A stretch of DNA of 64,000 nt from NCBI GenBank assembly GCA_024235015.1, contig JACKNG010000006.1, positions 124,001-188,000 on the forward strand. Direction: 5' to 3'. The notes below the pieces were generated by a model. It ran no database searches and had not been told where the DNA came from. It saw nothing but the letters and a program-made list of their open reading frames with translations. Shown piece by piece: positions 26,253 to 35,656 of the stretch. Made by a program: the position numbers and the translations under genes. The first letter of the stretch is position 1. Each line of letters starts with the position of its first letter. The stretch is from Gammaproteobacteria bacterium. Lineage in GTDB: Bacteria > Pseudomonadota > Gammaproteobacteria > Ga0077536.

Positions 26253-28127
26253 TCACCGCCCGAACCCGGCCAGCCCGGGCCACGCGACCAGCGCGACGGC
26301 CAGGGCGAACACCAGCAGGGCGAACGGCGCGGCGCCGGCGAAGATGTCGCCGAGGGTGATGCGCCGGTCGTCGAGCGCCGACTTGATGGCATAGACGCTG
26401 AGTCCGAGCGGCGGTGTCAGCAGGCCCACCTCGACCCCGATCACGGTGACGATGCCGAACCACACGAGATCGCCGCCCAGCGCCGTCACCGTCGGCATGG
26501 CCAGTGGCACGACGATGAGCAGGATCGAGGTCGAGTCGAGGACGAAACCGAGCACCACGAGCACGACCAGGTAGACCAGGGCATAACCGGCCAGGCCCAG
26601 GCCGGCGCCGGCTGCCCACGCGCCGAGCGCCGCCGGGATGCCGGACAGGGTCAACATCATGCCGAAGGCCGCCGCGCCGACGACCAGGAACAGGATCGCC
26701 GCCGAGGTCGCGGCGCACTCGCGCGCCAGCGATGCGAAATCGCGCAAGCGCAGGCGCCGGCCGGCCCACGCCAGCCCGGCGGCGAGCAGGCTGCCCACGG
26801 CGCCGGCCTCGGTTGGCGTGAAGACCCCGCCGTAGATGCCGCCGAGCACGGTCAGCGCCAGCAGGCCCAGCGGCAGCAGGCGTAGCAGGGCCGCAGGCGG
26901 CGCGAGCCGCGGCACCGCCGCGGCCTGCAGGCTGACGACCGCGAAGGCCGGTCGCCGCCAGGCGACGACGAGAACGAAGGCGGCGAACAGCACGGTCAAC
27001 AGCAGGCCCGGCACCACCGCGGCGACGAACAAGGCGTTGATCGAGACCTCCGCGACCAGGCCGTAGACGATCAGCAGCAGGCTCGGCGGGATCAGCATGC
27101 CGAGCACCGAGGTGCCGGCGACGAGGCCGACCGCGAAACGCGGTGTGTAGCCCTGTTCGACCAGCGGCGGCACCGCGACCTTGCTGAAGATCGCCGCCGA
27201 GGCGATCGAGATCCCGGTCATCGCGGCGAACAGCGCGTTGGCGACCACCGTGGCGATGCCGAGTCCGCCCGGCAGGCCGCGCAGCAGGGCGTGGGCGGCG
27301 AGCAGCGCATCGCGCCCGATGTCGGCGCGGCCCATGATGAGCCCCATCAGCACGAACTGCGGCACCACGCCGAAGACGTAGTCGGCGACCGCACCGCTGG
27401 CGGCGAGGCCGAGCGCCTTGCCCGCGATCACCGCGCTGCCCTTGAGCGCGGCGATGCCGAGCAGGGCACTCGCCAGCAGCGCCCAGGCCACCGGCGCGCC
27501 GAGGGCGAGCAAGGTGAACAGCACGACCACCGCGGCGCCACCGGTCGCGGCCGGCGCGGTGGGCAGGTACACCAGGACGACGAGGCCGCAGCCGGCCGAC
27601 GCCACCGCCAGCAGTGCGCGCGGCGCGCCGGCGGCACCGCCGAGCCGGGTCAGCGCCGCCCGCGCCGCGTACCCGGCGAGCAGCGCGGCGCCGCCGACCA
27701 CGGCGGCCAGCGCCGGCCATGCGGGCACGGTGAATTCGCCCGCGACGCCGAGGAATTCACCCTCGCGCCAGGCCCTGAGCAGCCACGGCCAGGCCGCCCA
27801 GGCCAGCACCGCGGCGAGCAGCACGCCGAGCAGATCGATGGCGGCGGCGAGCACGGCGGCGAGGTCCGACGGCAGGCGCCGGGTGAGGACCTCGGCGCGG
27901 ATCAGGCCGTCGTGCGCATGCAGCCAGGCCAGGGCCAGGAACACCGTCATCGGCATCGCGATCGCGACCAGCTCGGCGATGCCGCGCAGCGGACGGCCGA
28001 GCAGCGCGCGGCTGGCGACGTCGGCATTGATGATGACGACCAGGCCCAGCACCAGCAGCGCGGCAAGGGCCAGGCCGGCGCGAGCGAGCAGCGCGCGCGG
28101 CCGGTCGGATTCAGCGCTCAAGGTCAC
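26253..28127 (-). CDS. TRAP transporter fused small and large permease (DctQM)
   Basis: The 624-residue inner-membrane protein has a DctQ-like four-helix part at residues 10-170 (VASRALLGRPLRGIAELVAIAMPMTVFLALAW) and a DctM part at 185-624 with many helices (GMLIPPSLLLIVYGLVAEVSINALFVAAVVPG; FTPTEAGAVGSLLAAGLAW). Such fusions import organic acids with sodium, using a DctP-type binding protein. The GTG start at 28127 overlaps the end of dctP by 17 bases, so both are one operon. Confidence 0.92.
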   Translation of the reverse strand: MTLSAESDRPRALLARAGLALAALLVLGLVVIINADVASRALLGRPLRGIAELVAIAMPMTVFLALAWLHAHDGLIRAEVLTRRLPSDLAAVLAAAIDLLGVLLAAVLAWAAWPWLLRAWREGEFLGVAGEFTVPAWPALAAVVGGAALLAGYAARAALTRLGGAAGAPRALLAVASAGCGLVVLVYLPTAPAATGGAAVVVLFTLLALGAPVAWALLASALLGIAALKGSAVIAGKALGLAASGAVADYVFGVVPQFVLMGLIMGRADIGRDALLAAHALLRGLPGGLGIATVVANALFAAMTGISIASAAIFSKVAVPPLVEQGYTPRFAVGLVAGTSVLGMLIPPSLLLIVYGLVAEVSINALFVAAVVPGLLLTVLFAAFVLVVAWRRPAFAVVSLQAAAVPRLAPPAALLRLLPLGLLALTVLGGIYGGVFTPTEAGAVGSLLAAGLAWAGRRLRLRDFASLARECAATSAAILFLVVGAAAFGMMLTLSGIPAALGAWAAGAGLGLAGYALVYLVVLVVLGFVLDSTSILLIVVPLAMPTVTALGGDLVWFGIVTVIGVEVGLLTPPLGLSVYAIKSALDDRRITLGDIFAGAAPFALLVFALAVALVAWPGLAGFGR

Positions 28128-29202
28128 GCATCCAGTCGTGAACCGGCTCCACGCCGGCCTCGCGCAGGCCGGCGATCAGCGCTGCGAGCACGTGCCGCGC
28201 AGGCAGACCGCGGGCCTCGTTCAGGGCCACCCACTCGCGGGCGAGCGGCCCGAGGCCGGCGATCCAGCGCGCCTTGTCGGCGGCCGGCAGGGTCGAGACC
28301 CGGCCGCCCTCGGCCCGGATCGCGGCCAGCGCGCGCTCGTAACGGGCGACGACGTCGGCGGCCGCGCGGTTCGAATACTCGACGCCGAGATCGGCGAGGA
28401 TCGGCCTCGCCGCCGCCGGCAGGCGCGCCCAGGTACGGGTGTTGGCGGTGAGCGCGCCGGTGCACTGTGCCCCGAGACCGACCAGGGTCACGTAGGGCGC
28501 GACCTCGTGGATGCGGAAGGGATGGGCGCCGGTGAGGATGGTCAACACGCCGTCGGCGACCCCGGTATTGAGCTGGGTGTAGTAACTCGACAGTGCGCCG
28601 TCGACGGCGATGGCGCCGGTGCCGCGCAGCCACACCGCGGCCGCGCCGGGGGCGAGGATGCGGCGGCCGGCGAGGTCGTCGAGGGAACGCACCGGGAAGG
28701 TCGTCATCAGGTGGTAGGTGTCGACGCCGCTGGCACCGAGGAACTCGGCGCCGTAGTGCCGCCAGGTCGCGGCCAGTTCGGGGATGTCGCGGTGCAGGCG
28801 GTTCATCACCCGCATCAGGGCCGGCAGGTCGTCGGTGATGAAGGGCAGGGCGTAGGTGACGTTCTGCAGTGGCAGCCGCGACGACTCCCACAGGCTGCCG
28901 ACCCAGCCGATGTCGGCCAGCCCCGTCTCGACCCCGAGCAGGCTCTGCTGCCACTTGTAGAGGGTGCCCCAGGCGGTGGTCCAGCGGACGTCGAGGTCGG
29001 GACGCGCAACGGCGAGACGCCGTGCGAATTCGGGCAGCACGTGATCGCGGACCACGTAGACCCACGGCAGGCTCGGCGGATGGGTGGTGACGACGGTCAG
29101 CGCGAGGCGCTCACGCGCAGGCGCGCAGGGCGCGCTCAGCGCGAGCATGCACGCGCACAGCAGCGCGGCCGCACGCGCCCGGATCGGGTTGATCGAGATC
29201 AA
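28111..29202 (-). CDS. TRAP transporter substrate-binding protein (DctP)
   Basis: A periplasmic solute-binding protein of 363 residues. It has an export signal (RARAAALLCACMLALSAPCAPARE), the motif TLYKWQQSLLGVETGLADIGWVGS, YHLMTTFPVRSLDDLAGRRIL and NTRTWARLPAAARPIL, all of the DctP family. The start is a TTG at 29202 with a GGGGAGG site six bases upstream; the open frame continues to 29322 without one. The bases of that start overlap a perfect FNR-type palindrome. It is the first gene of the pair with DctQM. The substrate is not predictable. Confidence 0.88.
   Translation of the reverse strand: MISINPIRARAAALLCACMLALSAPCAPARERLALTVVTTHPPSLPWVYVVRDHVLPEFARRLAVARPDLDVRWTTAWGTLYKWQQSLLGVETGLADIGWVGSLWESSRLPLQNVTYALPFITDDLPALMRVMNRLHRDIPELAATWRHYGAEFLGASGVDTYHLMTTFPVRSLDDLAGRRILAPGAAAVWLRGTGAIAVDGALSSYYTQLNTGVADGVLTILTGAHPFRIHEVAPYVTLVGLGAQCTGALTANTRTWARLPAAARPILADLGVEYSNRAAADVVARYERALAAIRAEGGRVSTLPAADKARWIAGLGPLAREWVALNEARGLPARHVLAALIAGLREAGVEPVHDWMRDLER
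29189..29202. promoter_or_regulatory. FNR/CRP-type palindrome between dctP and the flavin oxidoreductase gene
   Basis: TTGAT-N4-ATCAA is matched perfectly (TTGAT at 29189, ATCAA at 29198-29202). It covers the TTG start codon of dctP and lies 168 bases before the divergent oxidoreductase gene, so it could act on either promoter. Because the DctP codons also fit this sequence, a chance match is possible. Confidence 0.35.
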
Positions 29203-29370
29203 GCGCGCCTCCCCGCGGCCACCCCGTGACGGGTTCCCATTGTGGCGTATTAGTCGGAGAATCGCAGGACGTTCCGTGGCCCGCGCATCCGCCGTCCTCA
29301 CGCTGGTCAGCATCCGCTGCACCCGCCGCGCGGGGCCCGTTCACGTTCAATGCCCAGGGGAGAAAACCGC

Positions 29371-30651
29371 ATGAAGTTCCATTGGTTCAACCTGATGCCC
29401 TGGCCTTACCTGCCCGATGACTTCACCGAGAAGCATCGCAGCGTGTGGGTCGACGTCGATTCGCGCCTGTTCGACCCGGTCAAGGCCAACCGCATCTACA
29501 ACGATTACCTCGACCTGCTCGAACTGGCCGAGGACGTCGGCTACGACGGGCTCGGCATCAACGAGCACCACCAGAACGCCTACGGCCTGATGCCCTCGCC
29601 GCAGTTGATGGCCTCGACCCTGGCGCGGCGCACGCACAAGGCCGCCATCCTGCTGCTCGGCCAGTCGCTCGCGCTCTACGATCCGCCGACCCGCGTGGCC
29701 GAGGAAATGGCCATGATCGACTGCATCTCGGGCGGTCGCCTGATCTCGGGCTTCCCGGTCGGCAGTTCGATGGACGACAACTACGCCTGTGGCGTCAACC
29801 CGGCGACCCTGCGCGAGAAGTACCAGGAGGCCCACGACCTCGTGCGCCGCGCGTGGTCGGACCCCGACGTCTTCGCCTGGAACGGCAAGCACTACAAGCT
29901 GCGCTACGTGAACCTGTGGCCGCGGCCGATCCAGTCCCCGCCGCCGATCTGGATCCCGGGCGGCGGCTCGGTCGAGACCTGGGATTTCTGCGCCGAGCAC
30001 AACTACAACTACAGCTACCTGTCGTTCCAGGGCTACGTGCGCGGCGCCCAGCTCATGGAAGGCTTCTGGAGACGCATGGAAGAGCTGAAATGCGACTTCA
30101 ATCCCTACCAGGCCGCCTTCGCCCAGCAGATCTGCGTCGCCGACACCGATGCGGAGGCCAAGAAGCTCTACGAGAAGCACGCGCGCTACTTCTTCTCCAA
30201 GTGCCTGCACGTCTACCCGGGTTACGCCGATGCCCCCGGCTACCGCACCGAGCCGACCATCCGCGCCGGCCTGGTCTCGCAGATGGCGGGCCAGTCCTCG
30301 GCGCTCAACCAGGCTGCCGCGCTGTCCTGGGAGGAGATGATCGAGAAGGGCTTCATCGTCGCCGGCAGCCCCGACTCGGTGGCCGAGCAGATCAACAAGG
30401 TCGCGACTTCGCTCAAGGTCGGCCACCTGGTCTGCCTGCTGCACTTCGGTGACATGCCGAACGAGCTGTGCCAGCACTCGACGCGCCTATTCGCCGAGAA
30501 GGTCATCCCGCAGATGCGCGGCATGTGGAAGGACTACGAGGACCACTGGTACCCGCGGCCGATGCCGCTGGAGGACCGCGCCATCCCGCGCCAGGTCACC
30601 GTGCCCGATACCGCGGCCGGGCGCGAAATGCGCCTGAAGGAGGTGGGCTGA
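29371..30651 (+). CDS. LLM-class (luciferase-like) flavin-dependent oxidoreductase
   Basis: The 426-residue protein follows bacterial luciferase-like monooxygenases: EDVGYDGLGINEHHQNAYGLMPSP, LLLGQSLALYDPPTRVAEEMAMIDCISGGRLISGFPVG, the CRQAW-like region DLVRRAWSDPDVFAWNGKHY, and PPPIWIPGGGSVETWDF. These enzymes oxidise organic substrates with reduced FMN or F420. The ATG has a GGGGAGA site and the gene overlaps the next hydrolase gene by one base (TGATG), marking an operon with it and probably the GFA gene. Confidence 0.92.
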   Translation: MKFHWFNLMPWPYLPDDFTEKHRSVWVDVDSRLFDPVKANRIYNDYLDLLELAEDVGYDGLGINEHHQNAYGLMPSPQLMASTLARRTHKAAILLLGQSLALYDPPTRVAEEMAMIDCISGGRLISGFPVGSSMDDNYACGVNPATLREKYQEAHDLVRRAWSDPDVFAWNGKHYKLRYVNLWPRPIQSPPPIWIPGGGSVETWDFCAEHNYNYSYLSFQGYVRGAQLMEGFWRRMEELKCDFNPYQAAFAQQICVADTDAEAKKLYEKHARYFFSKCLHVYPGYADAPGYRTEPTIRAGLVSQMAGQSSALNQAAALSWEEMIEKGFIVAGSPDSVAEQINKVATSLKVGHLVCLLHFGDMPNELCQHSTRLFAEKVIPQMRGMWKDYEDHWYPRPMPLEDRAIPRQVTVPDTAAGREMRLKEVG

Positions 30652-31448
30652 TGGAACGCCAGACGATGAAGGTCGGTCCCGAGCAGCGCGAGGTGTGGTA
30701 CTACCGCGCCGGCCAGGGCCAGCCGCTGCTCTACCTCCACCACATGCTCGGCATTCAAGGCTTCGAGCCGGCGCTGGCCAGACTCGCCGAGCACTTCGAC
30801 GTCATTGCGCCCTACGCGCCCGGCTGGGGCCCGGCTAAGGACCAGTTGCCCGATTTCGACGAAGGTCCGCTCGATCTCACCCTGCACCAGTGCGACATCC
30901 TCGATGCACTGGGCATCGAGCGCGCCCACGTCGTCGGCATCAGCATCGGCGCCTGGATGGCGGCCGAGCTCGCCGCCATCGAGCCCGGCCGTGTCGACCG
31001 CCTGGTCCTGGTCAACCCGCTCGGGCTGTGGCTGGACGAGGCTGGCGGCGAGGATCCCTTCGCCCAGCATCCCGGCTTTCCGTCCAGCGTGCTGTTCGCC
31101 AGCGCCGACGGCCGCAAGCAGCACCTGCTCGAAGGCCGCGACAAGGTCGATGCCCACGTCGACGAGCTGCTCAACCTGCGCGCCAGCGCCAAGTTCCTCT
31201 GGCCGATCCCCGACACCGGGGTCAAGCGCCGCCTGCCGCGCATCAAGGCGCCGACCCTGGTCGTGACCTCGGACCAGGACGCCATCGTGCCGGCGGCCTA
31301 CGGCCCGGCCTGGCGTGACGCCATCGCCAATGCGCGCTTGACGACGCTGGCCGGCGCAGGGCACCTTGCCGAGCTCGAACAGCCGGATGCGTTCGCACGC
31401 GCCGTCGGGGATTTCCTCAACGACGCCGCCATCGCCGCCGTCGCCTGA
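30651..31448 (+). CDS. Alpha/beta hydrolase, partner of the LLM oxidoreductase
   Basis: The 265-residue hydrolase has the oxyanion region YLHHMLGIQGFEP, PYAPGWGPA, the nucleophile elbow VVGISIGAWMAAELA, the acid in VVTSDQDAIVP and the histidine in GAGHLAELEQPDAF. It is co-translated with the upstream luciferase-like enzyme. This pairing suggests the hydrolase cleaves the ester or ring product that the oxygenase makes. An unusual feature is HHML at the oxyanion loop in place of the common HGxP. Confidence 0.9.
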   Translation: MERQTMKVGPEQREVWYYRAGQGQPLLYLHHMLGIQGFEPALARLAEHFDVIAPYAPGWGPAKDQLPDFDEGPLDLTLHQCDILDALGIERAHVVGISIGAWMAAELAAIEPGRVDRLVLVNPLGLWLDEAGGEDPFAQHPGFPSSVLFASADGRKQHLLEGRDKVDAHVDELLNLRASAKFLWPIPDTGVKRRLPRIKAPTLVVTSDQDAIVPAAYGPAWRDAIANARLTTLAGAGHLAELEQPDAFARAVGDFLNDAAIAAVA

Positions 31449-31462
31449 CCACGACCACCCAC

Positions 31463-31483
31463 GGCGCCGCCGTCCGCGGCGCC
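31463..31483 (+). other. Intercistronic GC hairpin
   Basis: Perfect 8-base arms (31463-31470 and 31476-31483) with a 5-base loop lie between the hydrolase and GFA genes. There is no T-run, so it is more likely a transcript-stabilising or attenuating hairpin than a terminator. Confidence 0.35.
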
Positions 31484-31512
31484 GTCCTCAACTACCAGGG
31501 GAGAACGATTCG

Positions 31513-31941
31513 ATGAGCAATACCTACAAGGGCGCCTGCTTCTGCGGCGCTGTCGAGCTCGAAGTGAGCGGCGATCCGGCCGCCATGGGCTACTGCCATT
31601 GCCGCGACTGCGCGCACTGGTCGGCCGGCCCGATCAACACCTTCACCCTGTGGCCGCCGGAGAACGTCAAGGTCACCAAGGGCGCCGACAATATCGACAC
31701 CTACCACAAAACGGAGAATTCCTACCGCAAGTGGTGCAAGACCTGCGGTGGCCACCTGTTCAGCGAACATCCCGGCATGGGCCTGACCGACGTCTACGCG
31801 CCGATCATCCCCGGCCTCGAATTCAAGCCCATGATGCACGTCTTCTACAGCGAGAAGATGGTCAGCGTGAAGGACGGCCTGCCCAAGCTCAAGGACGTCC
31901 CCGCCGAGATGGGCGGCTCGGGCGAGACCCTGCCCGAGTAA
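31513..31941 (+). CDS. GFA-family zinc protein
   Basis: The 142-residue protein has the glutathione-dependent formaldehyde-activating (GFA/CENP-V) cysteine pattern: GACFCGAVELEVSG, GYCHCRDCAHWSAGP and KWCKTCGGHLFSEHPG, the ligands of two zinc ions. These proteins bind glutathione adducts or similar small molecules. The ATG has a GGGGAGAA site. Its place after the LLM-hydrolase pair suggests a shared detoxification or catabolic route. Confidence 0.92.
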   Translation: MSNTYKGACFCGAVELEVSGDPAAMGYCHCRDCAHWSAGPINTFTLWPPENVKVTKGADNIDTYHKTENSYRKWCKTCGGHLFSEHPGMGLTDVYAPIIPGLEFKPMMHVFYSEKMVSVKDGLPKLKDVPAEMGGSGETLPE

Positions 31942-32075
31942 GCCCGCGCCACGCTCGCCGCCCGCGGCCCGCACGGCTGCGGGCGGACTGCCTCCTTCCC
32001 GTCCCACGCACCTGCGCTCAAGCCGGTGCAACTGCCGGCCGCTACCCAACGGAGTTCCCGCCAGCAGTCTGCAAC

Positions 32076-33635
32076 ATGCCCGTCAACCAGGAACGCTTGC
32101 TCGCCGCCGCGCTAGGCACCCAGGCCACGGCCGGCGTAGCCGCCATGACCGGTCTCGGTACCGGCGTGGTCGTCGGCGTCCTCGCGGTGAGCCTGGCCCT
32201 GACCTGGGCCGGCCTCGATCACTGTCGCAAGCTCGGCCGCAGCCTGCGTGCCTGCCTGGAGAACTGGCGGCTCGGGCACATCAAACCGATCCGCGCCTAC
32301 GCCGACTGGCTCGCATCGAGCAACTTCACCACCGGCTTCGGGGTGCACGTCGAGACCACGCGCAACGCCGTTGCACGGCTCGCCGCCGAGGCCGCGGCCG
32401 GCCTGCAGCAGTCCACGCGGGAGCACGCCCGCTTCGGCGACGCGTTCGTCGCCGCCGCACCCGACACGCTGGACGCAGTCTGCGTGCACCTCGTGGAGAA
32501 TCACTTCGTCATCTCCGACGTGGTCGAGGGCTGCAACCGGGTACGCCTGGAGCGCCCGCGAATGCTCTCCGAATCGCATCCCGCCCACGACGCACTGCGC
32601 GCCGGCACGGCCTGGAGCGGTGTCATCTTCCGCGGCGGCACCGCCTGGTGGTGCGAGGCCATCCCCTGCGGCGAGACGCCGGGGACGGTCACTGGCGCCT
32701 GCCTCATCAACCTGCCGTTGTGGCGGCCCGGGCAGGACATCGCGCTGGGCGACAACCTGCTGCTGACCGAGCTCTACCTGTCCGACGTGCTCGGCCGGCA
32801 GAGTTCTGCCGCCGTGATCTCCAAGCGCTATGCGAGCGAACTCATCGAGGGCAATGCGCGCGGTCGCGACCTCGCCACGGAAACGCGCAACATCGCCGAT
32901 CTCACCGGTGTCAGCCTCGATCGCTTCGATCACGTCCGCGACACACTGTCGAGCCGCATCGACGCCTGCGTCAAGGACAGCGGATCGGCCGAGCAACGCT
33001 GCGCCGATACCGCCAACGAGGTCGCGACGGCCGCGGCCGAGGTCGACAAGCTCGCCGAAACGGTGGCAACGACCAATGCCGAGCTCGACCAGCTCAGCGC
33101 AGCCGTGCAGCAGCTGTGCGAATCGGCCGCCGCCATCGAGCAGATCTCAAACCAGATCACCTTGCTCGCCCTGAACGCTTCGATCGAAGCCGCCCGCGCC
33201 GGCGAACACGGCCGCGGCTTCGCCGTCGTCGCCGACCAGGTACGCGCCCTGGCGACCAGCTCGAGCGGACACCTGGCCGGCATCCACGACAACGTCGCCG
33301 CGCTGCGCACGCGCTGCGACGTGACCCGCAAGGTCATCGGCGGCTACCAGGCCGCGGTCGGCGAGCGCATCGCGCACGTCAACGAGGTCAACGGATCCAT
33401 CGACGCCGTCGCCGCCGAGATCCGCGCCGTCGCCACCGTGCTGCGCGACACCCACGGCATGCTCGACGAGGAGCGTACCCTGTACGACGATGCCCGCGGC
33501 TCGCTGGAAACCCTGTTCTCCTACGTCGAGGACCTGCGCCTGCTCGCCGAGCGCAATGGTGACAGCGGCGAAGTCCTGCTGGCGCAGGCCGAACGCACCA
33601 TCGACGCCATCGCCAAGGCCATCAGCCGCGACTGA
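32076..33635 (+). CDS. Methyl-accepting chemotaxis protein, short membrane-anchored form
   Basis: The 519-residue receptor has one N-terminal hydrophobic segment (VVVGVLAVSLALTWAGL), a soluble region of about 200 residues without a HAMP or clear PAS pattern, and a signalling domain with the hairpin tip EQISNQITLLALNASIEAARAGEHGRGFAVVADQVRALA. It is expected to control CheA or a Tad/twitching-type surface response. No che gene is adjacent. The ATG at 32076 is chosen because it places the membrane segment at the N-terminus; the site upstream is weak. Confidence 0.9.
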   Translation: MPVNQERLLAAALGTQATAGVAAMTGLGTGVVVGVLAVSLALTWAGLDHCRKLGRSLRACLENWRLGHIKPIRAYADWLASSNFTTGFGVHVETTRNAVARLAAEAAAGLQQSTREHARFGDAFVAAAPDTLDAVCVHLVENHFVISDVVEGCNRVRLERPRMLSESHPAHDALRAGTAWSGVIFRGGTAWWCEAIPCGETPGTVTGACLINLPLWRPGQDIALGDNLLLTELYLSDVLGRQSSAAVISKRYASELIEGNARGRDLATETRNIADLTGVSLDRFDHVRDTLSSRIDACVKDSGSAEQRCADTANEVATAAAEVDKLAETVATTNAELDQLSAAVQQLCESAAAIEQISNQITLLALNASIEAARAGEHGRGFAVVADQVRALATSSSGHLAGIHDNVAALRTRCDVTRKVIGGYQAAVGERIAHVNEVNGSIDAVAAEIRAVATVLRDTHGMLDEERTLYDDARGSLETLFSYVEDLRLLAERNGDSGEVLLAQAERTIDAIAKAISRD

Positions 33636-33741
33636 GCACGGCGCGGGCGCGCCGAGCACCGGAGTGCAGGAAGCGAGATGCGCAGGCGCGCTCGCAACGC
33701 CGCCGGCGGTCGCCGCAACAGCGCTGCATCGTCCCGCGTCG

Positions 33742-34518
33742 TCACGTCGCGCCGAAGATCCCCCCATCCATCGGCACCACCGTCCCGGTGACGTAGGCCG
33801 AGGCACGCGAAGCGAGAAAAATCGCCACGCCGGCGGCGTCGTCACCGTTGCCCATGCGCTTCAACGGCACGTTGGCCAGCACCGTGTCCTCGCCCATCGA
33901 CTGCACCATGGGATCGAGCATGTCGGTATGGAACGGCCCCGGCGCGATGACGTTGACCGTGATGTTGCGCGGCGCGAGGTGCGAAGCCAGCATGCGCGAG
34001 AGATGGTTGAGCGCGGCCTTGGAGGCGGCATAAGAAAAGTTCTGGAAGATCGGCGTGTGCATGCCGTCGACCGAGCTGACGTTGATGACCCGTGCCGGGT
34101 CTTCCGGCCGCGCCGCGGCCTCGAGCAATGGCAGCAGCTTCTGCAGGATGAAGAACGGCGACTTGGCATTGAGGTCCATGACCTTGTCCCAGCCCTTTTC
34201 CGGGAAGTCGTCGATCGTCGCGCCCCACTGCGTACCGGCGTTGTTGATCAACACGTGCAGCGCCGGTTCGCGCGCGGCGAGCTCACTTGCCACGCGTTCG
34301 ATCTCGTCCATCCGCGCGAGGTCGCCCGGCAGCGCGAAGCATGCGCCCTCGCGCGCCAGTTCAGCGGCGGCCGCCGTGCACTGCTCCGCCTTGCGCGAGG
34401 TGATGTAGACCCGGGCACCGGCGGCGACGAAGCCGCGCGCCATCATGTGGCCGATGCCGCGCGAACCGCCGGTGATGAGGACGACCTTGCCGCCGACGTC
34501 GAACAATTCGTTCACCAT
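33742..34518 (-). CDS. Short-chain dehydrogenase/reductase
   Basis: A 258-residue classical SDR: TGGSRGIGHMMARGF (cofactor loop), NNAGTQWGATIDDF, catalytic serine region NVSSVDGMHTPIFQNF followed by YAASK, then VIAPGPFHTDM and the C-terminal YVTGTVVPMDGG. The ATG at 34518 has a GAGGAG site and follows the luciferase-like gene by ten bases, so the two form an operon. The substrate is unknown. Confidence 0.93.
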   Translation of the reverse strand: MVNELFDVGGKVVLITGGSRGIGHMMARGFVAAGARVYITSRKAEQCTAAAAELAREGACFALPGDLARMDEIERVASELAAREPALHVLINNAGTQWGATIDDFPEKGWDKVMDLNAKSPFFILQKLLPLLEAAARPEDPARVINVSSVDGMHTPIFQNFSYAASKAALNHLSRMLASHLAPRNITVNVIAPGPFHTDMLDPMVQSMGEDTVLANVPLKRMGNGDDAAGVAIFLASRASAYVTGTVVPMDGGIFGAT

Positions 34519-34528
34519 GGCGCGCTCC

Positions 34529-35464
34529 TCACAGGCTGGCCAAGAAATCGAAGGTGCGATCGAAGGCACCCGCGTCGGTCTCGGCGATGGCGGCGTTGAA
34601 GTCGGTCGCGCCGGCGTCGCGGATACGCGCGATGGCATCGCGCAGGGTGGCTTCGTCGCCGACCAGGGCGAGGTCGGCCGGCCCTGCCACGCCTTCGCGG
34701 TCGAGCATGGCCCGGTAGCTGGGCAGCTCACCGTAAACCGCGAGCGCCTGGGCAATCTTCGCCCGCGCCTCGTCGACGGCCGTGGTCAGGACGATGGGGA
34801 AACCGGCCACCACCCGCGGCGTCGCGCGCCCGGCGCCGCGCGCCGCACTGCCGATTGCCGGCACGATGTGCTCGGACAGGGTGCGCGGCCCGACCATCCA
34901 GGTGATGGTGCCGGCGGTGTAGCGCCCGGCCAGCTCGAGCATGCGCTCGCCGAGCGCGGCGACGATGACCGGGACTTCGCCGGCCCCGGCGGCACCCACC
35001 GACAAGCCGTGCACGCGGTACTGCTCACCGTCGTAGTCGACCAGTTCGCCGCGCAGCAGCGGCGCCAGCACTTCGAGGTATTCCTTCATGTGACGTGCCG
35101 GGCGCGCATAGGACAGGCCGAGGGCGTCCTCGATCATGACCTTGTGGGCCAGCCCGATGCCGAGTACGAAGCGGTTGCCGGTGGCCGCCGCCGCGGTGAC
35201 CGCCTGCTGGGCGATCGCCGTGGGGTGGCGCGGATAGGTCGGTGTCACCGCCGTGCCGACCTCGATACGGGTGGTCTCGCGGCCGGCGATGGCCATGGTC
35301 ATGATGGCATCGAGCGAAAACACGTTGGCCATCCACAGGTTGGCGAAGCCGGCCGCCTCGGCGCGCCGGGCGAGCGCGACGGTCTCGTCGATGGTGGTGG
35401 TCCGTCCGATGTCGTTGACGTCGGCGCTGCGCGAACGCGCGCCGGTCATGATGCCGAATTTCAT
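34529..35464 (-). CDS. LLM-class flavin- or F420-dependent oxidoreductase
   Basis: The 311-residue enzyme begins MKFGIMTGARSRSADVNDIG and contains AEAAGFANLWMANVFSLDAIMTMAIAGRETTRIEVGTAV, YPRHPTAIAQQAVTAAAATGNRFVLGIGLAH and VPVIVAALGERMLELAGRYTAGTITWMVGP. This is close to the F420-type LLM subfamily. An AGGAGAA site precedes the ATG. It lies upstream of the SDR gene in one operon, so the pair may oxidise and reduce steps of one pathway. Confidence 0.9.
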   Translation of the reverse strand: MKFGIMTGARSRSADVNDIGRTTTIDETVALARRAEAAGFANLWMANVFSLDAIMTMAIAGRETTRIEVGTAVTPTYPRHPTAIAQQAVTAAAATGNRFVLGIGLAHKVMIEDALGLSYARPARHMKEYLEVLAPLLRGELVDYDGEQYRVHGLSVGAAGAGEVPVIVAALGERMLELAGRYTAGTITWMVGPRTLSEHIVPAIGSAARGAGRATPRVVAGFPIVLTTAVDEARAKIAQALAVYGELPSYRAMLDREGVAGPADLALVGDEATLRDAIARIRDAGATDFNAAIAETDAGAFDRTFDFLASL

Positions 35465-35656
35465 GCAGTTCTCCTCGTGGTAAAAAGTACGGGCCGGGCC
35501 ACGGCCGCGCCGCGGTCGCAGGGATGCCCTGCCGGCAGGGGGTACACGGGCGACCGCTCCGACCCGCCATGACTGCGCGGCCGCGCGCCGCCGCGGCGAC
35601 GGGATTCGTGAACCGGCGCCGCACGCGCCCGCCCCATCCCGCCGCTCAGACTGGCC

